From NCBI GenBank assembly GCA_013368445.1, contig JAACJO010000017.1:310001-374000 (forward strand): a DNA stretch of 64,000 nucleotides, written 5' to 3'. The notes under the pieces are model-generated. The model saw only the letters and a list, made by a program, of their open reading frames with translations, did not search any database and was not told the origin of the DNA. Below are positions 13,224 to 25,130 of the stretch, one piece after another (positions within the stretch are counted from its first letter, which is position 1; each line of letters opens with the position of its first letter). The DNA is from Leucocoprinus leucothites. Taxonomy: Eukaryota > Basidiomycota > Agaricomycetes > Agaricales > Agaricaceae. Position numbers and translations under genes: made by a program.

Positions 13224-14017
13224 ATGACCCTCTTCGCTAGCACTATCTCCAGGAATTCACATACCCTAACCTCCGGTGCACCGCCAGTTCTAACTCCACC
13301 AACACGGATTCCTGGCCTCGGATATATCCTCTTCTCAAAGCCCGGTGTGCCATATGAGAATCCATCTATACCTCTAGAAGAAAGCAGTCATAAGGCAGAG
13401 GCACTACCCCAGCCCGAACATGCCCACGAGCCAACCGAGGAAGCTCACGCAGGATCGGAGGAACCCTTAGACGCTAATGCTCAACGCCGTCGAGAGTTAG
13501 AAGCCGAGGAAGCTCGCAAAGGGGAGGAAGACTGGGTTCGCAGCGGTGGCGTCCTTCGAGACGCGGAAGGTCGAAGAGATTGGGCGCGTACCGACGCCAT
13601 TAGAGAAGAACTCAGACTTCGAGAAATCGAAGCGCAAATCATGGAACGATGGAATAGATACGAACAACGCTGGGCTGACGTCTTGTCGAGGGTCAAAGCA
13701 GGAATGGATGGCTCGGATTCTGATGCGCTTCTAGGATTCAATGACATACCATGGCCGCTGAAGCCGGTCGGCGATCAAGGACTACAGGTGGAGGATATTA
13801 CAATTCAACGTGTCGAAGATTTTCTACTGGAAAGTTTGACAGTCCGGGGCACAAAATACACAAAGAAGGATAGGGTCCGGAGCTCGTTTTTACGTTGGCA
13901 TCCGGATAAGCTTGGGAATTTACTTCAGCAAGTGCGCCCGGAGGATGTTGAGGCCGTCAGTCGGGGCTAGGAATTGTAATGGAATGCTTACAGCGATTGA
14001 ACACTCAGCTACAGTAG
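13224..14017 (+). CDS. NFKBIL1-like protein with C-terminal J-like HPDK segment
   Basis: The N-terminal half is Pro/Glu-rich. The middle is a long charged helix (RRRELEAEEARKGEEDW, then REIEAQIMERWNRYEQRW). The C-terminal part has FNDIPWPLKP followed by VEDFLLESL and SSFLRWHPDKL, the signature of fungal proteins resembling the C-terminus of NF-kappa-B inhibitor-like 1; the HPDK loop is as in J domains. As read, the frame stops at 13968-13970 after VRPEDVEAVSRG. The next frame continues GIVMECLQRLNTQLQ to a stop at 14015-14017, which is the family's usual ending, so one base seems missing near 13966. The upstream start is the first ATG of the open frame; a further 5' exon cannot be ruled out. 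The cellular role of the fungal proteins is not established. Confidence 0.7.
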
Positions 14018-14285
14018 ACTACCTACTAGGTTAGATTAGGAACTAGCTTAGTATAAGTCTTTTCAATATAACCAAATTGTCTCTTGTCTCTGCTTAACAT
14101 CACTATTCGTGCTGCAAGTCACACGGGTCGCGTCAGTGAACATAGTTGGCTTGATTTCTGGCAGTTCAGTTCAATTGGGTAGCTAGTACAACGAAACAGG
14201 AAGATGGGTAGACTCGGCAGAGTCAAATAACGGGGAAGATAAATGCTAGAAGCCAGACAAACATATGGAATACAATCCTCGATTG

Positions 14286-15756
14286 CTACGAAGAGCTGGA
14301 AACCCTTGACCTGAGTGGTCCATAGTCATCATCTTCGTCAATGGGTTTTGTGTTAGCTGGGTCATATCCACCACGTTGACACAGCCAAACGCGGATGAGG
14401 TCCTGAATGTCATGAGAAGTCAGGCCAACAGTCAACAGTTACCGGTTACTCACCTTTTGACTGCCAAAAATCAACATAGCTAGCACTGGCACTGGTGTGA
14501 ATTGTTAAACGCAAACTTCTCAAGGACAGGATTATGAGTGCCTACTTGAGGCAAGGAGCATGTCAAACGCTCCATCATGATCATTAGTGATGACGAATGT
14601 GACAGATAATCTGATCAGAAAACACAACAGGTCAGGAAGATAGTCGATGGCGGTTCTAATTCTTAAGTGAGCAACGAACCCAAGGGCCATAATCCCAATG
14701 ATACTGAATGCAAAAACACGGAAGAGCATTGCAAGCATCATCCCTGCTTTCAGCACATGGTGTCGATTGATAAATATGCGATAGCTGAGGATGACTAGTA
14801 TGCGGTTGAGAAGATCTGGTAGAAGCTGGGTTAAAAAAAGGTGGGCTCACCCAGTAATAGAATTATCACAAGAGTCGTCATCATGACAACGCTCGAGGAG
14901 ATATGAGAACTTCGTGGGACAGTCAGCACGTCCGCCGACATTATGATAGCTGTTCAAGTGATAACTCACATTGTTGGGAGCTTTGAATCACAATAGGTCC
15001 CTTTGGTGATCGACGGACAGTTTGAGGATTTTGTAATTCAAACTTCGGGTCAAATCTATAAGAGCCACGAACACACCCGGGTAAAGAGTCAACGCACTGC
15101 GAGATTCCCGACAAATAAGACGGCCCATACAAGGTATGGTGTGCCCAGGAGCTGATAGTGTATCAGATAAGCTTTTCTTGTGGATTCGGCGAGCACAATT
15201 GATTTACCATGAGCTCAGTTATTGGCCGTACTTCGAATGCAGAGGTATACATTAATGAGCGAAAGTTGAGGAACATCTTCAAAAGGAGTTTAATAGCAAA
15301 ATGACCGCACAAAGGAGACACTCACATGAATAACAAGCGAAAGGGTAGTACACGCCGTCCTTCGAAGCTCGTTAATATCGAGATATCAAAGAGTAAGGAA
15401 ACATACAAGGCAGGAGCAGCATATATCAACGCCGCCTGGACAGTACACAGTGTGTTGTTTGGTTCACCTCCCATCTGCTGCCCAGCAATGAACAGCAAGC
15501 AGTAGCAAAGGCTTGAAAATATCCAGGACGCGGTAAAGCCATACCACGTTGAATGACGTCTTATGCGCTTGCTCGCCAAAGCCGTGAACAGAATCAATGA
15601 CAGCCCCCCAGCGCCGATGAGTTGCATGACAATGAACGCAAACACAAAACGGTCGCGGGTGGTATCATCGGCGAGCACGTCCGACCCTAGCGTTCACCCG
15701 TGAGAACTGACCTAGCATTAAGGAGGGGAAAGCACCCACTCTTCTCCAGATACATG
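14286..15756 (-). CDS. Seven-span membrane protein, family copy A
   Basis: The first short exon (MYLEK..) is joined by an intron to SDVLADDTTRDRFVFAF. The main N-terminal exon has three hydrophobic segments including LIGAGGLSLILFTALAS, WYGFTASWIFSSLCYCLLF and LIYAAPALYVSLLF, with the family sequence GQQMGGEPNNTLCTVQAAL between. Later exons give MLFRVFAFSIIGIMALGFV, SVTFVITNDHDGAFDMLLAS and the family hallmark PVPVLAMLIFGSQK. The tail DIQDLIRVWLC and an acidic end stop at 14286-14288. The pattern (seven hydrophobic spans, Cys-containing outer loops, polar C-tail) is GPCR-like in layout, but I cannot name a ligand or prove receptor function. It is the first of four tandem minus-strand paralogs, and it has at least six short introns. 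Confidence 0.7.
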
Positions 15757-16510
15757 ATGACGCCTCGTCCTTTACTGTAAAGCCTATACAGAATCAATGT
15801 GAAGGAGTGACTGTGGGGGGGCTCAACGGTCAACGTCGAGGGTCAGTGGAGGGAACGATTGCCGGCGGTGGAGGTGGAAAGTGAGAGTGATGGCTTCCCC
15901 ATCGCATTCTGGTATTCAAGGTTCTTTTAGGTACTCGGCGTGTGATGAAGAGAATGTCAATCTGGAATGATGCAGTGCCGTGTCACCCAGTGATGGGCAT
16001 TCTTCGCTTCATGGAAGCCGTAAGTGTTTTACAGCTCGCGGCGGAACGTGAACTCCTGCGACGACAGCATGTACGACGCAATATATCTCAATAGAAGAGT
16101 GATTTTGTGAGAGAGAAGATGGGCGAACGCCGAAGGGGCTGCTGGTATTCTGAGTGGGCGAAGGCAGGTTGAGCTAAACAAAGCATCGCCACTGATTTAA
16201 ACCATTCAAGTGATTCGATCAGTGCTAGTGACTGATCATCAAGTTTTCGGCGTTCAATGAGTTGGTGGCAGTCATTGAAAACAAATAGCCACTAGGTAAA
16301 GAGATAAGAATAAGTGAGTCTGATAAGGGCCTCATTGACAAGGTCAACTCTCGAACAACTCCGGTAACTGCATTCATAGTATATTGATAACGATCATCCA
16401 GGTTTATTTTGTGGTACTGTGAGTTAAGGAGTCGTAGCGAGTTTGTTTTTGGGAAGACTTCTTGGTAAGCCAGCCTGCCAAAATATTCTGATAATCATAT
16501 TAATTCTCAG
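15757..16510. other. Intergenic region between seven-span genes A and B
   Basis: No coding sequence is supported. It should contain the promoter of copy A and the 3' end of copy B. No repeat or structure stands out. Confidence 0.5.
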
Positions 16511-17879
16511 TCATACGAGCATCTTACTGGAGGACCCACCGGTTGACAGCCAAAAATGACAGCGACCTGGAGTGGGACTGACGGTATAGCAAGGTCAGGA
16601 TCCCTCTCTTGTAAACAGTCGTGGGATATTCACTCACATGAGGCCAGAAGTAGGTCAAACACGGCCTCTGAACCTGATGTCAAGAAAAGAAGGGAAACAC
16701 ATAGGCTGAAGAAGTTAAGTCATATGATTAGATACTGCACAGGTATCAAACAACGCGACGCACCCGAGGGCCAGGAACGATCCGAGAAAGAAAAGAGACA
16801 TTCTGAGTATCATTGCGAGTAGTCTTTCGTCATCGGAAATGATTTTTCCGCACGAGAAGATGTGATGATACGTCAAACCTAAGGAAATTCGTCAATTACA
16901 ATCCACCCGTACTAGCAACAGAGCAGCAAACCTTGCATTACGATAACGATTACGCTACCTGCGAGAACAATCGCAGCAACTGCCCGTGATCTGATTTATC
17001 CATACAGAAATCAGAGCCTGCAGGTGATATGCAATCCAGTGGACTTACATTATCTGGGAATCCGAGCTGCAATATATACCGTTCATCCGGCCGACAGTAA
17101 CCGTTCCCGGTACAAGAGCCTTATGAACAACCAGTCAATTAAACTTAATATTTGTAGAGTCTGACTTGACTTACAATTAATACAGCTATAACAGCAATAA
17201 GCCAGATCACATATGGAGTCACTTGAAGCTGATGTCGAAATATCAAGGATTCAGACCCATATATAAGGACGAGGATGCCGTTAGACTTACCAGCCTTTCT
17301 GTGCGAACACTGGGACCCACCGAGTGTGAGCTCGTCAAGTTCAGCGCCTTGAGATAAATCTAAAGATTTTGTCATCCCCTATCACTCACTCAGAAAGACA
17401 ATGGGAAATTACTACATACATGCAATGCAAAGGCAATAGCATTTCCAATATTACTGTGAAGAAAACGGTCCGTCAGACACACCAAATGTAGTAAAATACA
17501 AGAGCTTCACCCACAGTATCGGTGCCGCATAAACGAGAGATCCTTGAAAAATGCATAAGGCATGCATTGGCTCGCTTCCCCACTGTCCTCCAAAAATTAG
17601 GAGAAGACAGTAGCTCAACGCAGAAATAATCCATGATATACAGAACGTATACCATGTGGCTAAACGGGATATATTCTTTGTGCTCATCGCAATGGCCAGA
17701 GAAATACACAAGCACACGACGCCGGTCATCTGCATTAGATCAAATGCCAGAATTACGGAAAAGGCAGGTGTCTTGGCCTGCGCTGAGAAGGTTAAGTGGT
17801 CAGAGAATCGTGGCTTTACCCCGACTCGGCACAGTTGCTTACCATCATTCTGCGCGCAAGTGCTGTTGCTTGAGGACAT
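16511..17879 (-). CDS. Seven-span membrane protein, family copy B
   Basis: The start MSSSNSTCAQND at 17879 is joined by an intron to AKTPAFSVILAFDLMQMTG. Family signatures follow: ATWYTFCISWIISALSYCLLL, GGQWGSEPMHALCIFQGSL and VYAAPILWVKLLYF. Downstream exons give VTPYVIWLIAVIAVLIVSQ, a Cys-containing outer loop (GSCTGNGYCRPDE), a sixth span (MSLFFLGSFLALGCVALF), VFDLLLAS and the hallmark PLQVAVIFGCQ. The frame then stops at 16511-16513 after a very short tail; copies A, C and D have longer tails, so the end could also lie beyond another intron. Function is unknown; membrane location is inferred from the spans. Confidence 0.65.
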
Positions 17880-18227
17880 CTTGCTGAAAGCTGGCGATTG
17901 AGTTGTGTTTCAAGCGTCTGCGTATTTATGTACGGCGTGTAGCGTAGCCACAAAGCTGCAATTGGCTGTCCGTCAATCTTATCACGGCGAAGCCAATGCC
18001 CGTGTGGTGCAGTACAATATAATCTAAGCGTCCGATCCCCGGTAAACCAAAAGAAGCTGATAGTACATATTCAGTAGGGATTGATGATAGAGAACAGCAT
18101 TGAGGGTCAATCGCATACTACATCAAGAATCATGGACAATTAGATCTGCTTTATAAGAATGAGTCCGGGTATCATATATATTGTCCGAGAAAAATAGAGA
18201 GTTCGTCCGCAGGCATTGCTGTATATG
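17880..18227. other. Intergenic region between seven-span genes B and C
   Basis: Short spacer of about 350 bases holding the presumed promoter of copy B and the 3' end of copy C. No other feature seen. Confidence 0.5.
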
Positions 18228-19714
18228 TTAATGACGAGTTCCATACTCAATAGAATCAATTGAAGATAATTGTCCCGGACCGGACCCAAAATGCTGATGA
18301 GGTTGAAAAGGCGGCAGTGAGCGCTTCCAGAACATCCAACTGCGCAGGATATCCTGATTCCAGAAAATAGATGAAACTCAGACACGCCGGGAGAAGTTTG
18401 TTAGATCTGGAAGTTGTACATACCCGCTGGGTTCCAAAAATAACTGAAGTGGCCACTGGCACTGGTTCCCAGATCACCGTTAAGGTAAATCCATGAGGTA
18501 GGGGAGCTAGAATGGCTCACCTGCTCCCAGCATGATATCAAAAACAGCTCCGCGTGTTCTTGTGATCACGAAGACTAGGCTTATGCTGCCCGAAAGGTGA
18601 GACGGTATTCCCCATGGTCCAAGTCGTACTGAAGAAAACATACCCAGCACTACAGAGAGCGACCGCCGTAAATAGAACGAGCTGAATGGCAAGCGAACGT
18701 GATTGTGGAAAGCCGTTAATGAGGTCCCGATGCCTATACAAGATAGCTCCTATCACAGCTTTCGAGGGATCAGACAGCGTCGGTTAAACCTGGCCGTTTC
18801 TAAACCCACCTTCAAACACCACAATTGTGATAGACAATAATGTTCCCATTGCCGCCGTTATCTTCGGGCTGAAATGAAGAATGAGTGCACAAACCGGAGT
18901 GCACAAATGCGTAGTTTGACTTACAGAAAGCTGTTGACAATAACGCAGTACGTTCCATTGTGAGATAGTTCAATATCACTTGGATGATTGATGGCGAACT
19001 AGGCTCGATCCGTTAGTGGCTATGACATGATACTCTACAAACAGAGCGCTCACAGTGAGAAATGACACAAAAACTGCAACTCCGAGTAACCAGGGCACCA
19101 GCACAAGAAGCTACAGAGTACGATGTAAGTCGTGAGTTATTGAGATCACAAATGCCTACGCACCAGTGAGACAGACCGTGCCCATGGTTGTTGTTTGGTG
19201 GCACTTTCCGACGTCAGTGCTGACCGTACGCTTAGGAAGAGCTGAAAACAGACGACGGAGTTAATGTCCGGAATCATTTGAGATTCCTTTGCTTACATGG
19301 GTTATCAGAGCTACTGATGCGAGACCAGCGCTTCAAAAGATACATCAGCCTGTGATCTTCTGAATCAAAAGATCGTCATCATACAGAAGTGGCACCGTGT
19401 ACACCAAAGCGGATTGAACAATGCACAACGGTTGAGAAGTAACTTGTGTTTGTTGCCCGGAGAAAAAAAGAAGAGAAAATGAAATTCCCCATAAAATCCA
19501 GGAAAAACAAAAACTGAACCAGGCCGGATGCCTCACAATTTGCGAAGAAAAAAGGGCAGTCATAAAAATGATTAAAAAGGCTAGAGTTCCGGTAATTTGG
19601 AGAGCAATGAACGTTTTGACTAGCACAATGTCCCTCTGCACTGTAGACATAATAATACTTATTCGACCTCCATAGGCGTCTAAGAAACAAGTGAAACATA
19701 CCGGTGCCCATCAT
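18228..19714 (-). CDS. Seven-span membrane protein, family copy C
   Basis: The start MMGT at 19714 is followed by an intron and VQRDIVLVKTFIALQITGT. Family features in order: WFSFCFSWILWGISFSLLFF, SGQQTQVTSQPLCIVQSAL, VYTVPLLY, LLVLVPWLLGVAVFVSFLT, an outer loop with the conserved HNGTYC motif, SPKITAAMGTLLSITIVVF, SLVFVITRTRGAVFDIMLGAG and the hallmark PVPVATSVIFGTQ. The last exon reads DILRSWMFWKRSLPPF and stops at 18228-18230. It parallels copy A in nearly every intron position. The Cys in the outer loop and the polar tail are shared with copies D and F, suggesting a conserved external face. No ligand or partner can be named. Confidence 0.7.
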
Positions 19715-20457
19715 GTATGACTCGGACGTTCAGAGTTGTCAGCAGAACTTGAAATAAGTGGATGGAAGAGAAAGCTTTACAGATCAATGCAAAGCACGAT
19801 CAACATAAACGAGAGAAGAGTAAAGAAAAGAAAGCTTGAGAAAAGGCTGGAACGGAAGGAACGGAAGAGGGCAAAGACCGGCTTGGGCAACAATCGTGCT
19901 CGCATCCTGGTCCCCTCCTCTTGCAGGATATATACCCTAGATATTGTTGATGGCGTTCTTGGCAGTATGATTGTCGTATGTCAAACATTGACAGGACATC
20001 ATCAAAGGTCAATGCTCGATGCCAGCCAAGTGGCGATATGGCTCTTGTTGGCATTGAAATTAGCAGTATTTTACCATCCAAACTCACAAACATGGTCTTT
20101 GAAGTACAGTGCAGCCATAGCTTTGGAATGAGCACTATAGTTTGAGCAGACTCGCTGAGGATCATGTATGTCGGTACCTAGCGACGCGCGTGCTGACATC
20201 CATCAACCTTTCCACCACGACCAGCTTCTCCAGTATCACACATTATTGATCGTCAGATTTTCAGTTCGAGGTCCGGAAATCTAAAATTATAGCCCCAACA
20301 ATGTCCTTGGCCCTACAAATGAGAGTCTCTCGAATTCAAGTGGAGTGAAGCGAAAATGACGCCCTATATCAAACTTCTTCCCGGGAGCCCAAACCATGTG
20401 AGTTATGGGACTTAGCGGCTACTGGGGCGAAATTGGCATTGGAGGTGCTTGAAGTCA
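19715..20457. other. Intergenic region between seven-span genes C and D
   Basis: No gene is supported. A plus-strand open frame at 19736-20131 has a very basic, Lys/Arg-rich start (RRVKKRKLEKRLERKERKR) but no family resemblance, and it sits where the promoter of copy C is expected. I treat it as chance. Confidence 0.45.
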
Positions 20458-21800
20458 TCAGAATAGTCCCGCCAACGTCAGCGCTTGTGGATGGAACATT
20501 GACACGGGGATGTTTTTTCCGAGGCCAAATACGGAAGAGACTCTGTGGGCTTGTTTTCTAAATGCAGTGCTATGAAAAATATATGGCTCCTTACAGTTTT
20601 TGTTCCAAAAATAATAGCTGCCAAGGTAGGCTCTACGGGGAAAGGTCGGTCGAGGACAATCAAATACCCGAAAGCTGAACTCACGAATAGCGATCAGAAT
20701 ATCCAGGTAGACCGATCTATCATTAGTGACTACGAAGACAATGGCAACTCTATTGGACAGCCTTCAGCTGAGCGCGAATAGACTGATAAAAAATCTCACG
20801 CCATATTTGCAACAGCCTGCAGAAGAAATACTCCAACGCGGATGGCCGCTCTAGACGCTATACCCAGGGATGAAAGTCGAAATCCATGGCGATACATAAT
20901 GCTAACAAGGGAAGCTGCCAGCGGAACCGCCAGATCGTCATCAACCCAGCAAGATGGCATGAAGGGATGGGCTCACCTTCCAGGCCAATAATAGTCAGGC
21001 AAACTACAGAGAGCCAAGCCGACACTATCTTGGAGCTGTAAGAGAAGAGTAAGATTGCAGAAGCGCAATTCAGCCATCTGTTAAGCATACATCAGTGGGT
21101 TTTGTAGGTGACAGTAGGTTCCGTGATGATTCATTTCTACGAGTTTGGGATTTTTGAGGGCATACTATCATTATGTTCAAACATCACTAGAGCATTGAGT
21201 GTCAGACAAACTAACCAGCAAAATGCCCAAGACGTTGATAGCCCAAAGTCCCCATGGGATTGCAGTAATCAAGATCTATATCACAGAGTTAGGGCAAGAT
21301 GATAACAGAGAGGTCATGTCGTGAAGAGCTTACTCCTATGGCTTTCGAAATGGGCTGATCGATTTTGTGTAGGGCGCAAAGAATAAGAGAACGTAGCTGA
21401 CAGCTTGCTACTCAGTCAGTATTAACAATCAAAAGTCATAGTATATACCTGAATGATGAGCATGAGAGTGGCGTTAACCACCAACGGAGGAGCTGCATAA
21501 ATGAGGGATGCCTGAGCTGTACAGAGAGCAACATTCGGACGGGCTGAGAACTGCATTCCGGCGGGGACCAGGAGGGTGTACGAAAGACCGCAAACGATAA
21601 ACGAAACGCAGAACCCCCGCCAGGTGGGGAGACGACCATTTTCACGATCAACGACCTGTGACAGGAATATAATGAGAGTAAAGCCAACGGCACCAAAGAG
21701 GTGCAAAATGACGAAAGCCCGGACAACGCCTAGCTAAGAATCGAAAACAATGAGTGTGGCTCCGGTGGCGACGAATGCATGAAGAAACTACCTCTGGCAT
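20458..21800 (-). CDS. Seven-span membrane protein, family copy D
   Basis: The start MPE at 21800 is joined by an intron to LGVVRAFVILHLFGAVGFT. Family segments: WRGFCVSFIVCGLSYTLLV, RPNVALCTAQASLIYAAPPL, ILITAIPWGLWAINVLGILL, the outer-loop motif MNHHGTYCHLQNPL, SKIVSAWLSVVCLTIIGLE, AIRVGVFLLQAVANM, AIVFVVTNDRSVYLDILIAI and the hallmark PTLAAIIFGTK. The last exon encodes a tail with FGLGKNIPVSMFHPQ and stops at 20458-20460. It has at least seven short introns. It is the most FOL1-proximal member of the four-gene run. Its function is unknown; only a multi-span membrane location can be supported. Confidence 0.7.
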
Positions 21801-22452
21801 CTTTACAGACGAGTTTTCTGAAGACACGAGGGTAGGGAGAACTTGTTCGGCCTTTAAGTGTGCTCAGCCCACCAAACATGATAAGCGTCTACGCGACGAC
21901 TTTTCCAGTGAGGTGCGGTCGAGGTGCAGCAGCCTCATCACCTCGGTCCTGAAAATAGGATGGACCACACGATAAACCCCACAAGGGTCAAACTCCGTGA
22001 CTGATGATCGACCTGCTGAGGAGGTCCCGACCTGAGAAGGTTATGACCTTTTCTACGAAGGGCAATCCTCGAATAATCGCGGTTATCAACTGAACCATGC
22101 ACGACAGCTGGAGAGCTCGATATAGAGCCACGGCCTTTCATCAAATAGTATGCTAAACAGTTGACGTAGCCTATGTCGGACCGAGGATAGTATCCCTTTA
22201 GTATGCAAAAAGCAGAATTTCCTATAATAGGACACCGCATGAAGAATACGGAGTCTCGTCAGGAGTGCCAAAGTAGACGATATGGGCTTCAAAGAAAACC
22301 CATGCGTACAGGAACTCGGCTGAGGTCATTTCTAGAGGTCAATTTTTGGGATTCATTAAGACCCATTTCCGGATCAGGGTACCGAGGCACGTGGAGGCAG
22401 CCACGATCACGAACAGTTCCCACAGCGCAAAATATTGACGAGTTCATCTGAC
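21801..22452. other. Intergenic region between divergent genes (seven-span D and FOL1)
   Basis: About 650 bases between two genes transcribed away from each other, so it should hold both promoters. No coding frame or repeat is supported. Confidence 0.5.
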
Positions 22453-25130
22453 ATGGATGCTCCCCTGCAGGACAGTATTCGCGTCAAGGACCGCTTGCTG
22501 AACATTTCCTTGGCCTCTGGTTCACGATGGCCATCCAAAGGCCAACAAGGAACCCTACAACCAATCACTCTCTCCGTTGAGATATCCTACGACGTTGCTC
22601 CATGCAGCACTACCGATAGTCTCGACCTCTCTATCAACTATTCGAGTATTTCCAAGAAGCTGGGATCAGCGCTCGCGGAGCCAGATAATTTAACATATCG
22701 ATCAATCGAAGATGTCCTGAGTCGTGCGTTGACAGTGGTGCAAGGAGCACTGACAGATATCGCAGCCACCGACTTCACCATCAAAATCATCCAGCTGAAG
22801 GCACCACTGCATTGCAAAAATGTTGGGCTGGAGGCCTTGTCTGTTCGAGAGCGGGAGGGATGGACCGTATCCAAAATACGTCACTTTGTGACCGACTTCA
22901 CTTGTCCCACCATAGTTGGCGTCAACGATGTTGAGCGTGTCGAGGAGCAAGATGTAGTGGTTAACATCTCGATCGAGACGCGCAGGGTTCCCCTCGATCA
23001 AATTAATTTGGATTTTAGATGTTTGTCTAGATCACTTTGGAATGTAAGTACAAGTAAATCCGCTTTTGTGATCTTTGTTTAACTCCCCTTTGATCCAGGG
23101 AATCAGACAATCCTCATATCTAACACTGGAGTCCCTCGCAAATTACACCGCACAGCAAGCTCTTGCCTGCCTCTCTCAGGATTTTGGATCTGATGTGCGG
23201 CCATCCGTTACCATCGCAGCTGCCAAACCTTGTGCCCTTGTTTATGCGGCTGCTTCCGAAGTTCAGGTTACTCGAACACACGATGATTTCCAAAGTTTCC
23301 AGAAGCGGGAACTCCACACGGCCATACTCGCTCTCGGATCCAACCTTGGAGACAGATTTTATAACATTGAATATGCCCTTCGTCAGCTTGAGAACCCGCA
23401 TCAATTCGCTTCGGAGACAGAGGTTGGATCATCACCGAAGGTGGCTGTAGTTGATACTAGCTTTCTGTACGAAACAGTACCTATGTATGTCACGGATCAA
23501 CCTGCTTTTATTAATGGTGCTTGTATGGTAAGTCTGTTTTCTGACTGATTAAGTGCATGTCATCGCTGAACACCTTTGTAAATAAGATAGAAACAAATCT
23601 TGAGCCTCTACAGCTTCTTCGGCTACTAAAGGCTATTGAACCTGCAGTTGGGAGAACGCCAACGATACGGAATGGTCCTCGAGTCGTTGATCTTGATATT
23701 ATATTCTATGACGACCTTGTTCTGGATACGCGGGATATTTCAAAGCGTTCTTCGCTCGATAATCTCACAGGCGAGCTTGTGGTTCCCCATCCACGCCTTC
23801 AGGAGCGAGAGTTTGTGTTGAGACCTATCAGCGAGTGAGTCGGCACTCTTACTGTCCTTACGCGAAAACGTCCTCTTATGCTCATGGTCTATCAGTATGA
23901 TACCGGGTTATATTCACCCTGTTCTCGGAAGGCCCGTTTCGTACCTTCTGAACAAGGTTCCACGAAACGATTCAGACCCACCAATGCTCAAAGTTCTTCC
24001 TTTCCCCGATCTCCCACTTCTCTCATCGCCTGCAGATGGTGAAGACGTGAAGCCTCCCAAAACTCTGAGTTACTGGATTCATCCGTCTTTAACCTCATCC
24101 GTCCTGGCACCCAGTCCCAGCCCCAAACCAAAAACCAGGGTCATGGCAACTCTCAACGTGACGCCCGACTCCTTCTCGGATGGTTCTGACCACAATACCC
24201 TCTCTACCGCATTATCCTACGTGGAGGATTCTGTCGGTGGGGGTGCAGATATCATTGACATTGGCGGCTACTCTACACGACCAAGCGCAGCTTTTGTTAG
24301 CGTGGAAGAAGAAATCCAGCGTGTGGCCCCTGTTGTCCAAGCCATCCACAACAATTCTAGGGAGGCTATCCGCACGGTACCTATCAGCGTCGACACATTC
24401 CGTTCTGAAGTCGCAGAAGCCGCGATCTCGGCCGGAGGCAACATGATCAATGACGTATACGCGTTCACGGGGCCCAAGTCACTTCCTGAAACATGGCAAC
24501 AAGACGGAGAGGCCCTTCATATTATGGACAAAATGAAAGTGATTGGAAGGAAATACGCAACACCCGTGGTACTGATGCACTCGCGAGGAGATGCAGGGCA
24601 GAACAAGGATTATTCTGCATATGCGTATGCCGAAAAGCTTGGCACCGCTGCGGTAATAGAGGGTGTTCGCATTGAGCTTGGAGACAAGGTGGATCGCATC
24701 GTGAAGGGCAAGGGTGGACTGCGCCGATGGCTCATTATTGCCGATCCTGGCATTGGGTTCAGTAAGACTGTAGCCGATAACCTAGAGCTCTTGCGGAACG
24801 GCAGTCGGGTGATAGAGGACACGACAGTTGGACACGGTGAGCCTCACCTTGAATTCTTGAGCTGAGTATTGATCTCTAGGTTTAGGGGAAACCAGACGGA
24901 GAAATCCTCTGGCGGGCCTTCCTACCCTCGTCGGAACATCTCGTAAATCCTTCATCGGAACTATTCTTTCAAAAGCCGAAAAAGGGCGGGAGGCACCACC
25001 GAAAGAAAGAGTATGGGCTACTGCAGCAGGGGTTGCCTGTGCGATCCAGCAGGGTGCAATGGTTGTCCGAGTTCATGATGTAAAGGAGATGGGTGACGTG
25101 GTAATTATGGCCGACGCCTTATGGTCCTAG
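22453..25130 (+). CDS. FOL1: Trifunctional folate synthesis protein: dihydroneopterin aldolase, HPPK, dihydropteroate synthase
   Basis: Five exons: 22453-23043, 23099-23527, 23587-23834, 23896-24836 and 24880-25130. The first exons encode two aldolase-like (FolB) repeats (IRVKDRLLNISL; EDVLSRALTVVQGAL; later YTAQQALACLSQDFG). The HPPK domain follows, with AILALGSNLGDR, SFLYETVPMYV, PAFINGACM and RNGPRVVDLDIIFYDD then VVPHPRLQEREFVLRP. The C-terminal dihydropteroate synthase has the motifs VMATLNVTPDSFSDG, GADIIDIGGYSTRP, VPISVDTFRSEVA, MINDV, VVLMHSRG, IIADPGIGFSK and LVGTSRKSFIG. Together they make dihydropteroate from dihydroneopterin and p-aminobenzoate in de novo folate synthesis; the synthase is the sulfonamide target. 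All catalytic motifs look whole and no frameshift is needed. I chose the ATG at 22453 as the first in-frame one. Confidence 0.95.

Noticed and set aside
19736..20131. Plus-strand frame of 131 codons with a very basic N-terminus.
   Set aside because: It lies in the upstream region of seven-span copy C, has no recognisable domain, and its composition looks like chance in an A/G-rich stretch.
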